Shown here in pieces: positions 49,669-59,105 of a stretch of DNA of 64,000 nucleotides. The DNA is taken from contig NZ_JOFQ01000010.1 in assembly GCF_000718305.1 (NCBI RefSeq), forward strand, positions 124,001 to 188,000, read 5' to 3'. The notes under the pieces were generated by a model. The model was not told the origin of the DNA and ran no database searches. It worked only from the letters and a program-made list of their open reading frames with translations. The stretch is from Streptomyces niger. GTDB lineage: Bacteria; Actinomycetota; Actinomycetes; Streptomycetales; Streptomycetaceae. The position numbers and the translations under genes were made by a program. How positions within the stretch are numbered: position 1 is the stretch's first letter; each line of letters opens with the position of its first letter.

Positions 49669-50835
49669 ATGCGCACCCGTCCACGTACCGGCACGCTCAT
49701 GACACGCGCCTGGACCCTTCCGGTACTGGCCGCCGCCGCGGTGGCCGCCGGGCTGCTGACCACCGTGCCGTACGGGAGCGCGGGCGGCGGGGGCGCGGAC
49801 GACGGCGCCGCGGCCGGGCCCGCCGCCGGGCGGCTCGCGGCGGCCGGGGCACCGCGGGGCAAGGCGCGGCCGGACGCCCGGCACGTGGTGCTCGCGGTGC
49901 ACGGCGGCGCCGGCACCGCGCTGCAGCGCGACGAGACCTCGCCCGAGCGGGAGAAGGCGTACCGGGACGGCCTCGCGGACGCGATACGGGCGGGCAAGAA
50001 GGTGCTGGACCGGGGCGGCGACAGCGTCTCGGCGGTCGAGGCAGCGGTCCGGTCGCTGGAGGACAATCCGCTGTTCAACGCCGGCAAGGGCGCCGTCTTC
50101 ACCACCGACGCCGGGCACGAACTGGACGCGTCGATCATGCGCGGCTCGGACCTGGCGGCGGGTGCGGTCGCCGGGGTACGGCACGTCCGCAACCCGATCT
50201 CCGCGGCCCGCCTGGTGATGACGAAGTCGCCGCACGTCCTGCTGGCCGGCGAGGGTGCCGACGACTTCGCCGCCGCCCACGGGCTGCGGCCGGTGACCCA
50301 GGACTACTACTGGACGCAGGCCCGCTGGGACGCGCTGATGGCGGCCAAGAAGAAGGCGAAGGGCGCGCGGGCGTCGGGCGCCGCGCTCGCCGACGAACAG
50401 GCGAAGGGCACCGTGGGCGCGGTCGCGCGCGACGGGAAGCGCGACCTGGCGGCGGCCACCTCCACCGGCGGCCTGACCAACAAGCTGTCCGGACGGGTCG
50501 GCGACTCCCCCGTGGTCGGCGCCGGTACGTACGCCAAGAACGGCACCGTCGCGGCCAGCGCCACCGGCGACGGCGAGATCTTCCTGCGGGGCGCCGCGAC
50601 CGCGACGCTCTCGAACCTCATGGAGTTCGGCGGCAAGGACGTGGCAGCGGCGGCGTACGAGGTGCTCGTGAAGCGGCTGCCGAAGCTCGGGGGCGAGGGC
50701 GGGGTGATCGCGCTGGACGGCGAGGGCACCTTCGACGCGCCGCACAGCAGCGAGGGCATGCTGCACGCCTACCTCACCGAGGACGGCACGATCGTGACGA
50801 AGATCTTCCCGGACGAGACCCCGCCGCACACCTGA
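49669..50835 (+). CDS. Secreted isoaspartyl peptidase / L-asparaginase (Ntn hydrolase)
   Basis: A 388-residue protein with an N-terminal signal or anchor (LPVLAAAAVAAGLLTTVPYG) and an Ala/Gly-rich linker. The type 2 asparaginase core opens with VVLAVHGGAG and NPLFNAGKGAVFTTDAGHELDASIM. The self-cleavage site is KGTVGAVARD, where Thr becomes the N-terminal nucleophile. TSTGGLTNKLSGRVGDSPVVGAGTYA supplies the substrate pocket. Export of a type 2 enzyme is less common than a cytosolic location. GGAGGACGC precedes the ATG. It is divergent from the GH84 gene. Confidence 0.92.
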   Translation: MRTRPRTGTLMTRAWTLPVLAAAAVAAGLLTTVPYGSAGGGGADDGAAAGPAAGRLAAAGAPRGKARPDARHVVLAVHGGAGTALQRDETSPEREKAYRDGLADAIRAGKKVLDRGGDSVSAVEAAVRSLEDNPLFNAGKGAVFTTDAGHELDASIMRGSDLAAGAVAGVRHVRNPISAARLVMTKSPHVLLAGEGADDFAAAHGLRPVTQDYYWTQARWDALMAAKKKAKGARASGAALADEQAKGTVGAVARDGKRDLAAATSTGGLTNKLSGRVGDSPVVGAGTYAKNGTVAASATGDGEIFLRGAATATLSNLMEFGGKDVAAAAYEVLVKRLPKLGGEGGVIALDGEGTFDAPHSSEGMLHAYLTEDGTIVTKIFPDETPPHT

Positions 50836-50950
50836 TCCGTCCGGGTACGGCAGGAAAGACCTGGTCGCACGGCGCGTGCCCGGTCCATAGGATCGAGGGC
50901 ATGTCCGCCACGCCGCACCTCCGTCCGCCCCACCACCTGGAGGTGACCGC

Positions 50951-52183
50951 ATGACCGCGCCCTACCGTGCCGCCTGGTTCGACGTCACCTCCGGCGTCGC
51001 CGGCGACATGCTGCTCGGCGCGCTCATCGACGCTGGGGCCGGTCCCGAAGCCGTGCAGCACGCGATCGACGCGGTGATCCCGGGCGCCGTACGGCTGACC
51101 CGGTCGTCCGTCACCCGCGCCGGGCTGCGCGCCACCCGGATCGGCGTCGAACCGCTGGCCGAGGACCATCCGCACCGGACCTGGCGCGCCATCAGGGGCC
51201 GGATCGAGGAGGCCGGGCTGCCGGGGCAGGTGGGCGACCGCGCGCTGGCGGTCTTCGGGCGGCTCGCGGCGGCGGAGGCCCGGGTGCACGGCGTGCCGGT
51301 CGAGGAGGTGCACTTCCACGAGGTCGGCGCCTGGGACTCGATAGCGGACGTGGTCGGGGTCTGTGCCGCGCTGCACGAACTCGGGGTCGCACGGATCACC
51401 GCGAGCCCGGCCGCGCTCGGCTCCGGCCGCGTCCGTACGGCCCACGGGGACCTGCCGGTGCCGGTGCCCGCCGTGCTCGAACTGGCCGCCGGCTGGGACG
51501 TGGTGGGCGGCGGCACCGGCGAACTGGCCACGCCGACCGGCATGGCGCTGGTCACCGCGCTGGCCACGGAGTGCGGCGGCCTGCCGCGGCTGCGGGCCGA
51601 GGCGACCGGGATCGGCGCGGGGACGCGGGACACCCCGGGGCGGCCGAACGTCGTACGGGTGGTGCTCGGCTCCGTCCCGGCCGCCGCGGTCGGGGCGGAC
51701 GAGGAGAGCTCCGCCGTCGTCCTGGAGGCCAACGTCGACGACCTGGACCCGCGGCTGTGGCCCGGCGTCCTCGCCTCGCTGCTGACGGCCGGCGCCTCGG
51801 ACGCCTGGCTGGTGCCCATCCTGATGAAGAAGGGCCGCCCGGCGCACACGCTGCGGGTGCTGGCGCCCCGGCAGCGGGCCGACGCGCTGCGCGACCTGAT
51901 CTTCCGTGAGACCAGCACCATCGGGGTCCGCGAGTCGGCCGTACGGAAGACCGCGCTGCAGCGTACGTGGGTACGGGTCTCCGTGGCGGACGGGGCCGAG
52001 GTACCGGTCAAGGTCGCACACCGCGGCGGAGTGATCGTCCAGGCCACCCCCGAGTTCGAGGACGTCGCCGCACTCGCCGCGGAACGGGGCCTGCCCGCCG
52101 CCGCCCTGCTGGACGCGGCGGTCGCCGCGGCGGTGGCGCACGGCCTGGTACCGGGAGCGGCGCTGCCGGAGGCGCCGGGCTAG
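50951..52183 (+). CDS. larC: LarC, nickel insertion protein of the nickel-pincer nucleotide cofactor
   Basis: A 410-residue LarC. It opens with AAWFDVTSGVAGDMLLGALIDAG and has the VEEVHFHEVGAWDSIADVVGVCAAL His-rich metal site and the GELATPTGMALV block. VLEANVDDLDPRLWPGVLASLL marks the C-terminal CTP-dependent domain, followed by ETSTIGVRESAVRKTAL. It is one continuous frame, whereas in Lactiplantibacillus plantarum larC is split and needs a programmed frameshift. LarC inserts Ni into the bisthiocarboxylate nucleotide. It converges on larB and probably has its own promoter. Confidence 0.95.
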   Translation: MTAPYRAAWFDVTSGVAGDMLLGALIDAGAGPEAVQHAIDAVIPGAVRLTRSSVTRAGLRATRIGVEPLAEDHPHRTWRAIRGRIEEAGLPGQVGDRALAVFGRLAAAEARVHGVPVEEVHFHEVGAWDSIADVVGVCAALHELGVARITASPAALGSGRVRTAHGDLPVPVPAVLELAAGWDVVGGGTGELATPTGMALVTALATECGGLPRLRAEATGIGAGTRDTPGRPNVVRVVLGSVPAAAVGADEESSAVVLEANVDDLDPRLWPGVLASLLTAGASDAWLVPILMKKGRPAHTLRVLAPRQRADALRDLIFRETSTIGVRESAVRKTALQRTWVRVSVADGAEVPVKVAHRGGVIVQATPEFEDVAALAAERGLPAAALLDAAVAAAVAHGLVPGAALPEAPG

Positions 52184-52249
52184 CAAGGGGTCGGCAGCAC
52201 AGGATGTGGGGCGCGGGGGCCGGACGCCGGTGGTGTCGTGGGGCGGCCG

Positions 52250-52999
52250 TCAGAACGGTGCGGCTATCTGGGCCGCCAGGTGGCCCGCGCCGTAGCCGTT
52301 GTCGATGTTGACGACCGCGACGCCCGGGGCGCAGGCGTTGAGCATGGCCAGCAGCGGGGCGAGGCCGCCGAAGGCGGCGCCGTACCCGACGGAGGTCGGC
52401 ACGGCCACGACCGGCGCCGCGACCAGCCCCGCCACGACGCTGGGCAGCGCGCCGTCCATGCCCGCGACGACCACGACGGCCCGCGCGGAGCGCAGCAGGT
52501 CGAGCTTGCCGAGGACCCGGTGCAGCCCGGCCACGCCCACATCCGCCACGAACTCGGTCTCCCGGCCGAGGTAGGCGGCGGTGAGCAGCGCTTCGCGGGC
52601 CACGGGAAGGTCGGAGGTGCCGGCGCAGACCACGGTCACCTTGCCGCCGACCGCGGGCGGCTCCGCCGGTGGCCAGGCGAGCAACCGGGCCACCGTGTCG
52701 TGCCGGGCGTCGGGCAGTTCGGCCAGTACCGCCTTGGCGTGCGCGTCGTCGGCCCGGGTGAAGAGGGTGACGGGCGGTGGGGAGTCCGGGCCGTCCGCCT
52801 CTGCCCCCGGCTCGGCGCCGCCCCGGGGGTACCGGTGGCGTACCGCGGCGGCGATGGCGGCGACCTGGGCCGGCGTCTTGCCCTCGCAGTAGACGGCCTC
52901 GGGGTAGCCGCGCCGCGCGGCCCGGTCGTGGTCCAGCTCGGCGACGCCCGCGAGCGTGGCGTCCACGAGGTCCGGTACGCCGTCGGACGCGGTGGTCAT
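52250..52999 (-). CDS. larB: LarB, P2CMN synthase (pyridinium dicarboxylate step)
   Basis: A 249-residue AIR-carboxylase-like protein. HDRAARRGYPEAVYCEGKTPAQVAAI is the LarB opening and the PurE-like core follows: VVCAGTSDLPVAREALLTA, VVVVAGMDGALPSVVAGLVAAPVVAVPTSVGYG, then NACAPGVAVVNIDNGYGAGHLA. LarB carboxylates and hydrolyses nicotinic acid adenine dinucleotide to give pyridinium-3,5-dicarboxylate mononucleotide. The ATG overlaps the larE stop (ATGA). Confidence 0.95.
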   Translation of the reverse strand: MTTASDGVPDLVDATLAGVAELDHDRAARRGYPEAVYCEGKTPAQVAAIAAAVRHRYPRGGAEPGAEADGPDSPPPVTLFTRADDAHAKAVLAELPDARHDTVARLLAWPPAEPPAVGGKVTVVCAGTSDLPVAREALLTAAYLGRETEFVADVGVAGLHRVLGKLDLLRSARAVVVVAGMDGALPSVVAGLVAAPVVAVPTSVGYGAAFGGLAPLLAMLNACAPGVAVVNIDNGYGAGHLAAQIAAPF

Positions 53000-53859
53000 G
53001 GCCCCTCCGTGACGCCCACCAGCGGCAGCGTGAACGCGCCCGACTGGATGCCGGCAAGATCGACGGCGACCATGCGGAAGCCGGCCGCGCGGACCGCGCT
53101 CAGCACCGCCTCGCGCAGCTCGTCGGAGGCGGCCCGGGCGAGCTCCGCGACCGGCAGCTCGATCCGCGCCACCTCGCCGTGGTGCCGCACCCGGCAGTCG
53201 CTGAACCCCAGCCCCCGGAGCGCCTTCTCGGCCCGCTCTATCTGGCCGAGCTTGGCGGGCGAGACCTCTTCGAAGTGCGGGATGCGGGAGGCGAGACAGG
53301 GCGCGGCGGGCTTGTCGGCGCACGGCAGCCGGAGGGCGCGGGCGAGGCGCCGTACGGCGGCCTTGTCCAGGCCCGCTTCGGCGAGCGGTCGCAGCACGCG
53401 GTGTTCGGTGGCGGCGCGGCTGCCGGGCCGGTCCGGGCGGCGGGCGTCGTCGGCGTTCTCCCCGTACGCGACGGCCACCAGGCCGTGCTCGGCGGCGATC
53501 TCGTCCGAGATCCTGGTGAACAGCTCGTCCTTGCAGTGGAAGCAGCGGTCGGGCCCGTTGGCGCGGTACGCCGACGACTCCCCCTCGTACGTGGTGACCT
53601 CGACGACCCGGGCGCCGATGAACGCGGCCACTTCGTGGGCGCCGGCGCGCTCGTCGGCGGCGAGGCTCGGTGAGACGCCGAGGACCGCGACGACCCGCTC
53701 GGCGCCGAGCGCCCGTACGGCGAGGGCGAGCAGCAGCGAGGAGTCCACGCCGCCGGAGAAGGCGACGCCGAGCGGGGCGGCGCCGCGCAGCAGTGCGGCG
53801 ACCGCGTCGGCTGCTTCGGCGTCCGCGCCCGCGAGTTCCGGAAGCTGACCACCTGTCAT
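52996..53859 (-). CDS. larE: LarE, sulfur transferase
   Basis: A 287-residue PP-loop protein from the ATG at 53859, with GGAGGAG upstream. The ATP motif is VAFSGGVDSSLLLALA. DRCFHCKDELF and KPAAPCLASRIPHFEEVSP carry conserved cysteines; the second is the position of the sacrificial Cys of lactobacillar LarE. An extra Cys in LPCADKPAAPC suggests a chance of an Fe-S-dependent variant. LarE converts the two carboxylates of the precursor to thiocarboxylates. It lies between larA and larB in one coupled operon. Confidence 0.94.
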   Translation of the reverse strand: MTGGQLPELAGADAEAADAVAALLRGAAPLGVAFSGGVDSSLLLALAVRALGAERVVAVLGVSPSLAADERAGAHEVAAFIGARVVEVTTYEGESSAYRANGPDRCFHCKDELFTRISDEIAAEHGLVAVAYGENADDARRPDRPGSRAATEHRVLRPLAEAGLDKAAVRRLARALRLPCADKPAAPCLASRIPHFEEVSPAKLGQIERAEKALRGLGFSDCRVRHHGEVARIELPVAELARAASDELREAVLSAVRAAGFRMVAVDLAGIQSGAFTLPLVGVTEGP

Positions 53860-53914
53860 GTGCGACTCCTCCGCATCACTCTTCGTCACGGCTGCTCCTC
53901 TGCACGGCTGCTCC

Positions 53915-55213
53915 TCATTTCGCGCGCAGCCGGTGCAGGATCTCGCCCGCGTGCGGGACGACCAGGGTGTCCGGGTCGGCGGCGAAGGCGGCGGGGTCGA
54001 TCTCCGCCGGATCGAGGTGGTTCAGATTCGCGGCGCGCACCACGTCCTCGGGGATGCCGGTGGCGAGCGTGACCGTGACCCGGCAGCGCTCCTCGCCGGT
54101 CTCCGCGTCGTACGTGCCCGCGCCGCGCAGGTGCGTGGAGTGCGCCAACACGCCCCAGTGCAGGTGCCGGAACCGGTCCCACTGCTTGGTGAAGTAGTCA
54201 CGGCAGTGGTAGCCGATGTCGGCGATCTCCGGGTGCATGGCGGAGAGCTGCGTGATGTGCGGCGCGTGGAGGATGACCTCGCCGCCGTCGGCGACCACCG
54301 GCTCCAGCTTGTAGAAGCCCTTCGCCGCGGTCCAGATGTCGTCGTACTTCTCGGGCATGAGCGACAGCACGCGCCGCACGGGGGCGTCCAGGTAGCGGAC
54401 GTGGGTCTCGGCGGAGACCTCGGCCGCGGCGGCCCAGGCCGCTTCCGGCGTGCCGTACGCCAGCGAGTGCAGCGCGTCCGTGCCCGACCGGACGACGGCG
54501 CAGAGGGCGAGGCGTCGGCCGGGGATGAGCGCCGCGGCCTCGTCGATGAGGGCGCGTACGGGGGTGATGCCGCGGGTGCCGATGATGTCGGCGCTGGTGA
54601 TGAGCGCGCCGAGCCAGTGCGAGAGGTCGATGATCTCGGCACCCGCGACGCCGGGGAAGAAGTACTTGTTGCCGCCGGAGAAGCCGACGACCTCGTGCGG
54701 GAAGACGGGGCCGAGCACGAGGGTGACGTCGTGGTCGACGACGGCGCGGTTCAGCCGGACGTCGACCGCCTGGTGCAGCAGCCCGCCGGACAGCTCGCCG
54801 ACCCGGTCGGCGGAGATCGTGCCGAGCGAGACGAAGGTGTTCGGGTCCCACCACTCGTGGTTCCGCACGGTCATGCCCGGATAGCGCGCGGCGAGCCGGC
54901 CCTCCGGGTATCCCAGGTGCCGGGCCAGCCGGGGTTCGTCCATGGCGGCGTGGGTGCCCAGCGCGACCAGGACGGTCAGCCGGCTCACCCGCCCGGCGAG
55001 CGCGCCGTGCACGGCGGAGAGCAGCAGCGGCAGCGGGCAGCTGCGCGTGCCGTCGGGCACGACGACGCAGACGCTGCGCCCGTCCAGGTCCTCGTCGCCC
55101 AGCACGCCCGCCACGAACTCCGTGACCCGCGCCTCGTCGAGGACCGTCCCGGGCCCCCCGATCCGGACGACCCCGGCCGCCACCCCGTCCTCCGGCCCCG
55201 CGTTCTCCTTCAT
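53915..55213 (-). CDS. larA: LarA, nickel-dependent lactate racemase (or related 2-hydroxyacid racemase)
   Basis: A 432-residue LarA/DUF2088 protein from the ATG at 55213. Catalytic and cofactor residues are visible: VALGTHAAMD (His), FPHEVVGFSGGNKYFFPGVAG (His and the Lys that binds the pincer cofactor), and IDLSHWLGAL (nickel-ligand His). VVVPDGTRSCPLPLLL starts the fold. LarA interconverts D- and L-lactate through the nickel-pincer nucleotide; homologues act on other 2-hydroxyacids. It heads larA-larE-larB. Two DnaA-type nonamers lie in its upstream region. Confidence 0.93.
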   Translation of the reverse strand: MKENAGPEDGVAAGVVRIGGPGTVLDEARVTEFVAGVLGDEDLDGRSVCVVVPDGTRSCPLPLLLSAVHGALAGRVSRLTVLVALGTHAAMDEPRLARHLGYPEGRLAARYPGMTVRNHEWWDPNTFVSLGTISADRVGELSGGLLHQAVDVRLNRAVVDHDVTLVLGPVFPHEVVGFSGGNKYFFPGVAGAEIIDLSHWLGALITSADIIGTRGITPVRALIDEAAALIPGRRLALCAVVRSGTDALHSLAYGTPEAAWAAAAEVSAETHVRYLDAPVRRVLSLMPEKYDDIWTAAKGFYKLEPVVADGGEVILHAPHITQLSAMHPEIADIGYHCRDYFTKQWDRFRHLHWGVLAHSTHLRGAGTYDAETGEERCRVTVTLATGIPEDVVRAANLNHLDPAEIDPAAFAADPDTLVVPHAGEILHRLRAK

Positions 55214-55253
55214 GGCGGAACGATCTCCGAGCACGGTCCCCCGGCGCAAGGCC

Positions 55254-55288
55254 TGTGGACAACTCACGCGAGGAAGGGCTGTGGACAA
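55254..55288. promoter_or_regulatory. Two DnaA-box nonamers in a 26-bp tandem repeat upstream of larA
   Basis: TGTGGACAA occurs at 55254-55262 and 55280-55288; its complement TTGTCCACA is the preferred streptomycete DnaA box. Each lies in the longer repeated segment CTGTGGACAACTCAC. They stand 41-75 bp upstream of the larA start. Binding is inferred from the match only. The rest of the 247-bp gap shows nothing else I can name. Confidence 0.5.
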
Positions 55289-55460
55289 CTCACCGCGAGG
55301 GAGGAGGGTTCACCGGCCCGCACAAGAAGCGTGTCCGGTACCGCATCCTGCCGTGCGAGCCGGAGCGTACCGCCGCGGCCGTCGCTCCACGCGCCGGTCA
55401 TGTGGGCCGGCGGCCTCCCCTCCGTAGGAGAGGCCGCCTAGCCGCGAGGTGACCGCCGCC

Positions 55461-56372
55461 CTAGTCCGGCGGGGTCGGGGTGTCCGGGCTGCGGTACATG
55501 GCCTGGAGGTCCAGCTCCAGCTTGACCGTGGGGCCGACGACGGCGATGCCGCGGGCGAGCATGCTGCGCCAGTTGAGGGTGTAGTCCTCGCGGTGCAGCT
55601 CGGTCTTGGCCAGGGCGGCGCAGCGCAGTTCCTCGCCGTAGCCGCCGTTGACGGCGCCGAGGTAGGTGGTGTCCAGGTTGACGGTGCGGCTGACGCCGTG
55701 CATCTCCAGGACGCCCTGCACGACCCACTTCTGGCCGCCCTTGTGAATGAAGCGGGTGGAGGCGAAGTGCAGGTACGGGTAGTTCTCGACGTCCAGGAAG
55801 TCCGCCGAGCGCAGGTGGCCGTCCCGGGTGTTGTTGCCGGTGTTGATGCTCGCGGCCTCGATGCGTACCTCGATGCGCGAGTCGGCCATGTCCGGCGCGA
55901 CCCGGATGCCGCCCTGGAAGCGGGTGAAGCGGCCGTGCACGTTGGCCATGCCGACGTGCTTGGCGATGAACCGGATCGCGGTGTGCGGCGGGTCGAAGAG
56001 CCAGGTGCCGGGCTGGGGCAGCTCGGGCGGCTCGGAAGACTCCAGCCGGATCTGGGAGAGCGGCAGGGTCTCGCCCTCGCGGACGTCGATGGTCTGCCGG
56101 TTCGGCTGCAGTCCGTCGGCGGAGACCAGGACGCTGTACCGGCCGACGGGCAGCGTCACGAAGAACAGACCGTACGGGTCGGTCGTCAGCTTCGCCACCA
56201 CCTGCCCGCCGTGCGCCGAGGTGACGACGACCTCGGCCTGGGGCAGAGGCTCCCCGAGCGGGTCGAGCACCTCACAGTTGAAGGCACCCGCACCCGGGGG
56301 GACGGGATGCAGGAGGCCGGCTCCGCGCGGACCACGGGCGGCCCGCTTCCTCCGGAGCAGTGCGATGGGCAT
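55461..56372 (-). CDS. YceI-family protein with N-terminal carboxypeptidase-regulatory-like domain
   Basis: A 303-residue protein. Residues ~25-105 form a CarboxypepD_reg-like beta sandwich (FNCEVLDPLGEPLPQAEVVVTSAHGGQVVAKLTTDPYGLF). The YceI lipocalin-like domain follows, with TWLFDPPHTAIRFIAKHVGMANVHGRFTRFQGGI, DGHLRSADFLDVENYPYLHFAS and a C-terminal LNWRSMLARGIAVVGPTVKLELDL. YceI proteins bind polyisoprenoids. No signal peptide is seen, only a basic N-terminus. The 291-bp upstream gap contains GAATTC-N8-GAATTC near 56560 and probably the promoter. Confidence 0.9.
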   Translation of the reverse strand: MPIALLRRKRAARGPRGAGLLHPVPPGAGAFNCEVLDPLGEPLPQAEVVVTSAHGGQVVAKLTTDPYGLFFVTLPVGRYSVLVSADGLQPNRQTIDVREGETLPLSQIRLESSEPPELPQPGTWLFDPPHTAIRFIAKHVGMANVHGRFTRFQGGIRVAPDMADSRIEVRIEAASINTGNNTRDGHLRSADFLDVENYPYLHFASTRFIHKGGQKWVVQGVLEMHGVSRTVNLDTTYLGAVNGGYGEELRCAALAKTELHREDYTLNWRSMLARGIAVVGPTVKLELDLQAMYRSPDTPTPPD

Positions 56373-56663
56373 GCCATCACCTTTCTTCGCGGTGCATGTC
56401 AACAAGGCCCTTGTTACGGGGCCGTGGGAGAGGGGGGTGACGGTGACCAGGACCGTCCCGGTGCCCACGATTTCATGCACGGCGCCCGACCGCTCACCCA
56501 CCCCGCCCCATTGACCTGCGCATTTTCGGGCGGAACGGCATGAACTACCGGGCGGCACGGGGAATTCGTCCAATGAATTCTCCGTATCCGGCGCTCGCCG
56601 CACCGCCATTGATCAGCACACTGAGCGCCGGCCCGGAACATTCACCTTCCGTACACCGTTTTG

Positions 56664-58106
56664 TTATGCGGCGGGCTCGCCGGAATCGCGAAGTGCCGTG
56701 CCCGCGGGCGACGATGGGGCGGCCGAGCCCTCCCCCGTCTCCTCCTGCTCCACGTAGCCGTAGACCTCGGGGAGGAGGTAGGTGGCCGCGAGGTAGCCGG
56801 TCAGCGAGAGCAGCGAGACGATCACGGTCGCCAGCGGCACGCCCAGCTCGGTGAAGAGGATCGGGAAGAAGAAGATCGACACGAAGGAGGCGAGCTTGAC
56901 GAAGAGGTAGCCGAAGCCGGACGCCGTGGCCTTGTACCGACTCGGCGCCACCATCGAGGCGATGGTCATGCCGTTGGACGCGTCCCAGTAGTGGCCCCAC
57001 ATCAGGCCGGCGGCGGCCAGCGGCACCAGCACGTGCCACTCCAGGTGCAGGAAGAGCGCGGCCAGCAGCAGCGAGACGAACGCCATGCCGTAGCCCACGC
57101 GCGCCACCCCGCGGTGGCCGATCCGTGGGGTGATCTGCGGCGCGACGAAGCCCGCGACGGTGGCGATGATGTAGATCGCGCCGGTGACGAAGTTGGTCGC
57201 GCCGATGCCGGACACGCCGGTGAGGACGAGGATGACCGGCAGATAGAAGGCGAAGGCGGCGAATTCGGCGCCCTGCATGGCGTTGGAGATCCAGGCGAAG
57301 ACGCTGGCCTTGCGGCGTACCGGGTCCTGCCAGATGCTCGCCAGGAAGTCGCGGGTGCGCGGCCGCTCCATGACGAAGTCCTCGTCCGGCAGCATGTCCA
57401 AATCGTCGTTGAACATCTCCTTCGCGACGGCCTTGGCCTTCTTGAACTTGCCGCGCTGCACCAGCCACAGGGCCGTGTCCGGCACGTCCAGCCGCCCGAT
57501 GAGCAGCGCGAGCGCCGGCAGCGCGCCGAGGCCGAGGCCGATCCGCCACAGCAGGCCGTGGTCCATGCCGCTGAGGTACAGCACGGTGATCACCGCGATG
57601 GCGGCGATCTCGCCGAGCCCGAACATGCCCTGCCAGCGGTTGCCCATCACCTCCCGCTTGCCCTTGGGCATGGTCTCCATGATGTAGGCGTAGCCGGTGG
57701 AGATGTCGCTGCCCAGCGGGATACCGAGCAGGAACCGGACCGCCACCAGCTGCCACATGCTGGTCACGAAGGACTGACTCAGCGCGAGCACCACGAAGAG
57801 CGCCATCGTGATGATGAAGACCTTGCGCCGGCCGATCCGGTCGGCGACCCAGCCCCCGCCCAGCGCACCGATGAGCGCCCCCAACTGCACGGCGCCGGAG
57901 GCGAGTCCGAGCATCGCGGCGCTGGGATGCAGGTCGTTCTTGACGAACAGCAGCAGGAACGAGATCGCGTACAGGTCCCACGCCTCGATCAGGATCGTCG
58001 AGATCATGAGCCAGCCGGTGCGCCGCCCCGTGTCGGTGCCTTGTTTGCTGAGGACGTGCTGTGCTGCCCGGTCGGACAGCTGCCGTATCTCCGCCTGAGT
58101 CGGCAC
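56664..58106 (-). CDS. MFS transporter, sugar/organic-acid porter type
   Basis: A 480-residue permease from the GTG at 58106, with AGGAGAATCC upstream. About 12 helices; motif A is GGGWVADRIGRRKVFIITMAL, and RFLLGIPLGSDISTGYAYIMETMPKGKRE is the helix 4-5 region of SP/MHS-like porters. A cytosolic loop of ~60 residues (FKKAKAVAKEMFNDDLDMLPDEDF) separates the halves. It is divergent from an IclR regulator and near lutABC and larA, so lactate or a related carboxylate is a reasonable substrate guess. Homologues are also annotated as sugar or sialate transporters. Confidence 0.9.
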   Translation of the reverse strand: MPTQAEIRQLSDRAAQHVLSKQGTDTGRRTGWLMISTILIEAWDLYAISFLLLFVKNDLHPSAAMLGLASGAVQLGALIGALGGGWVADRIGRRKVFIITMALFVVLALSQSFVTSMWQLVAVRFLLGIPLGSDISTGYAYIMETMPKGKREVMGNRWQGMFGLGEIAAIAVITVLYLSGMDHGLLWRIGLGLGALPALALLIGRLDVPDTALWLVQRGKFKKAKAVAKEMFNDDLDMLPDEDFVMERPRTRDFLASIWQDPVRRKASVFAWISNAMQGAEFAAFAFYLPVILVLTGVSGIGATNFVTGAIYIIATVAGFVAPQITPRIGHRGVARVGYGMAFVSLLLAALFLHLEWHVLVPLAAAGLMWGHYWDASNGMTIASMVAPSRYKATASGFGYLFVKLASFVSIFFFPILFTELGVPLATVIVSLLSLTGYLAATYLLPEVYGYVEQEETGEGSAAPSSPAGTALRDSGEPAA

Positions 58107-58227
58107 GGATTCTCCTGACGTCGGCACGAATGATCCAGGGATGTTCCGTCGCCTCGCCCGTTCTGTCAGGCGAAACGTCGTTCAGGGGGGTGGAATATCG
58201 GGGGAAGCTAGCCCTAGCCTCGAAGAC

Positions 58228-59007
58228 GTGTCAACGAGTTCTGCACGGACGGATTCCGGTAGACCCAACGACGGCGCGGGACCGCGCAAAGTGCTGCGTC
58301 TCATCGAGGCGCTCTGCCATGCGCAGGAGCCCCTGCGCCTCGCCGACCTGGCCGCCGGCGCGGCCGTTTCCAAGCCCACGGCCCACCGGCTGCTGGGCAC
58401 GCTGGTCGCCGAGGGCTGGGCGGTGGCGCACCCCGGCGGGCGGTACGGCATCGGCCCCACCGCCAGCGGGGTCGGCGCCGCGGTCGCGCGTGGCCACCGA
58501 CACACCACCGTCGAGGCGGTCCTCGTCGAGCTCCAGGAGCGGATCGGCCAGACCATCCACGTGGGCCTGCGCAGCGGCGACCGCATCGTCTACACGCACA
58601 AGGTCGAGGGCGTGCAGCCGTTCGCGTTCCTGTCCCGGGTCGGCATGCAGCAGCCCCTGCACTCCACCGCCATCGGCAAGTGCGTACTCGCCGGACTCGA
58701 CGCGACGGCGCTGGCCGAGCTGGTGGCCCGCACCGGCCTGGAGCGGCGTACGGAACGCACCCTCATCACCCTCGACGCGCTCTCCGCCGAACTCGCCGGC
58801 GTACGCGAGCGCGGCTACGCCCTGGACGACGAGGAGAACGAACCCAACGTGCGCTGCCTCGCCGCGCCCGTCCACACCCCGGACGGCCGCACGGTCGGCG
58901 CGGTCAGCGTCTCCACCGTCACCTTCGTCATCGGCCGCGAGGAGGTGCTGGCGCTGACGGACGCGGTACGGGAGACGGCACGGCGGGTGGAGTCGGTGAT
59001 GGCCTGA
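58228..59007 (+). CDS. IclR-family transcriptional regulator
   Basis: A 259-residue IclR protein from the GTG at 58228; the frame extends to 58141 without a ribosome site. The winged HTH is KVLRLIEALCHAQEPLRLADLAAGAAVSKPTAHRLLGTLVAEGWAV. The effector domain has LQERIGQTIHVGLRSGDRIVYTHKVEG, LHSTAIGKCVLAGL and VRCLAAPVHTPDGRTVGAVSVS. It lies between the divergent permease gene and lutA, and probably controls both. The effector is likely lactate or a 2-hydroxy or keto acid, by context. Confidence 0.92.
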   Translation: MSTSSARTDSGRPNDGAGPRKVLRLIEALCHAQEPLRLADLAAGAAVSKPTAHRLLGTLVAEGWAVAHPGGRYGIGPTASGVGAAVARGHRHTTVEAVLVELQERIGQTIHVGLRSGDRIVYTHKVEGVQPFAFLSRVGMQQPLHSTAIGKCVLAGLDATALAELVARTGLERRTERTLITLDALSAELAGVRERGYALDDEENEPNVRCLAAPVHTPDGRTVGAVSVSTVTFVIGREEVLALTDAVRETARRVESVMA

Positions 59008-59105
59008 GGACCCACGGGGATCTCCGCGCGGCTGCGGGGCACGGGACCGCCCGCGGCCGCGTCGGGACGGCAAGGGATCGACCGGTACGGAACTGGAGGA
59101 GTCGC

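Noticed and set aside
56558..56582. GGAATTC-N7-GAATTCTCC near the YceI promoter as a specific operator
   Set aside because: GAATTC is itself palindromic, so two copies create symmetry by default. No regulator or second site supports it.
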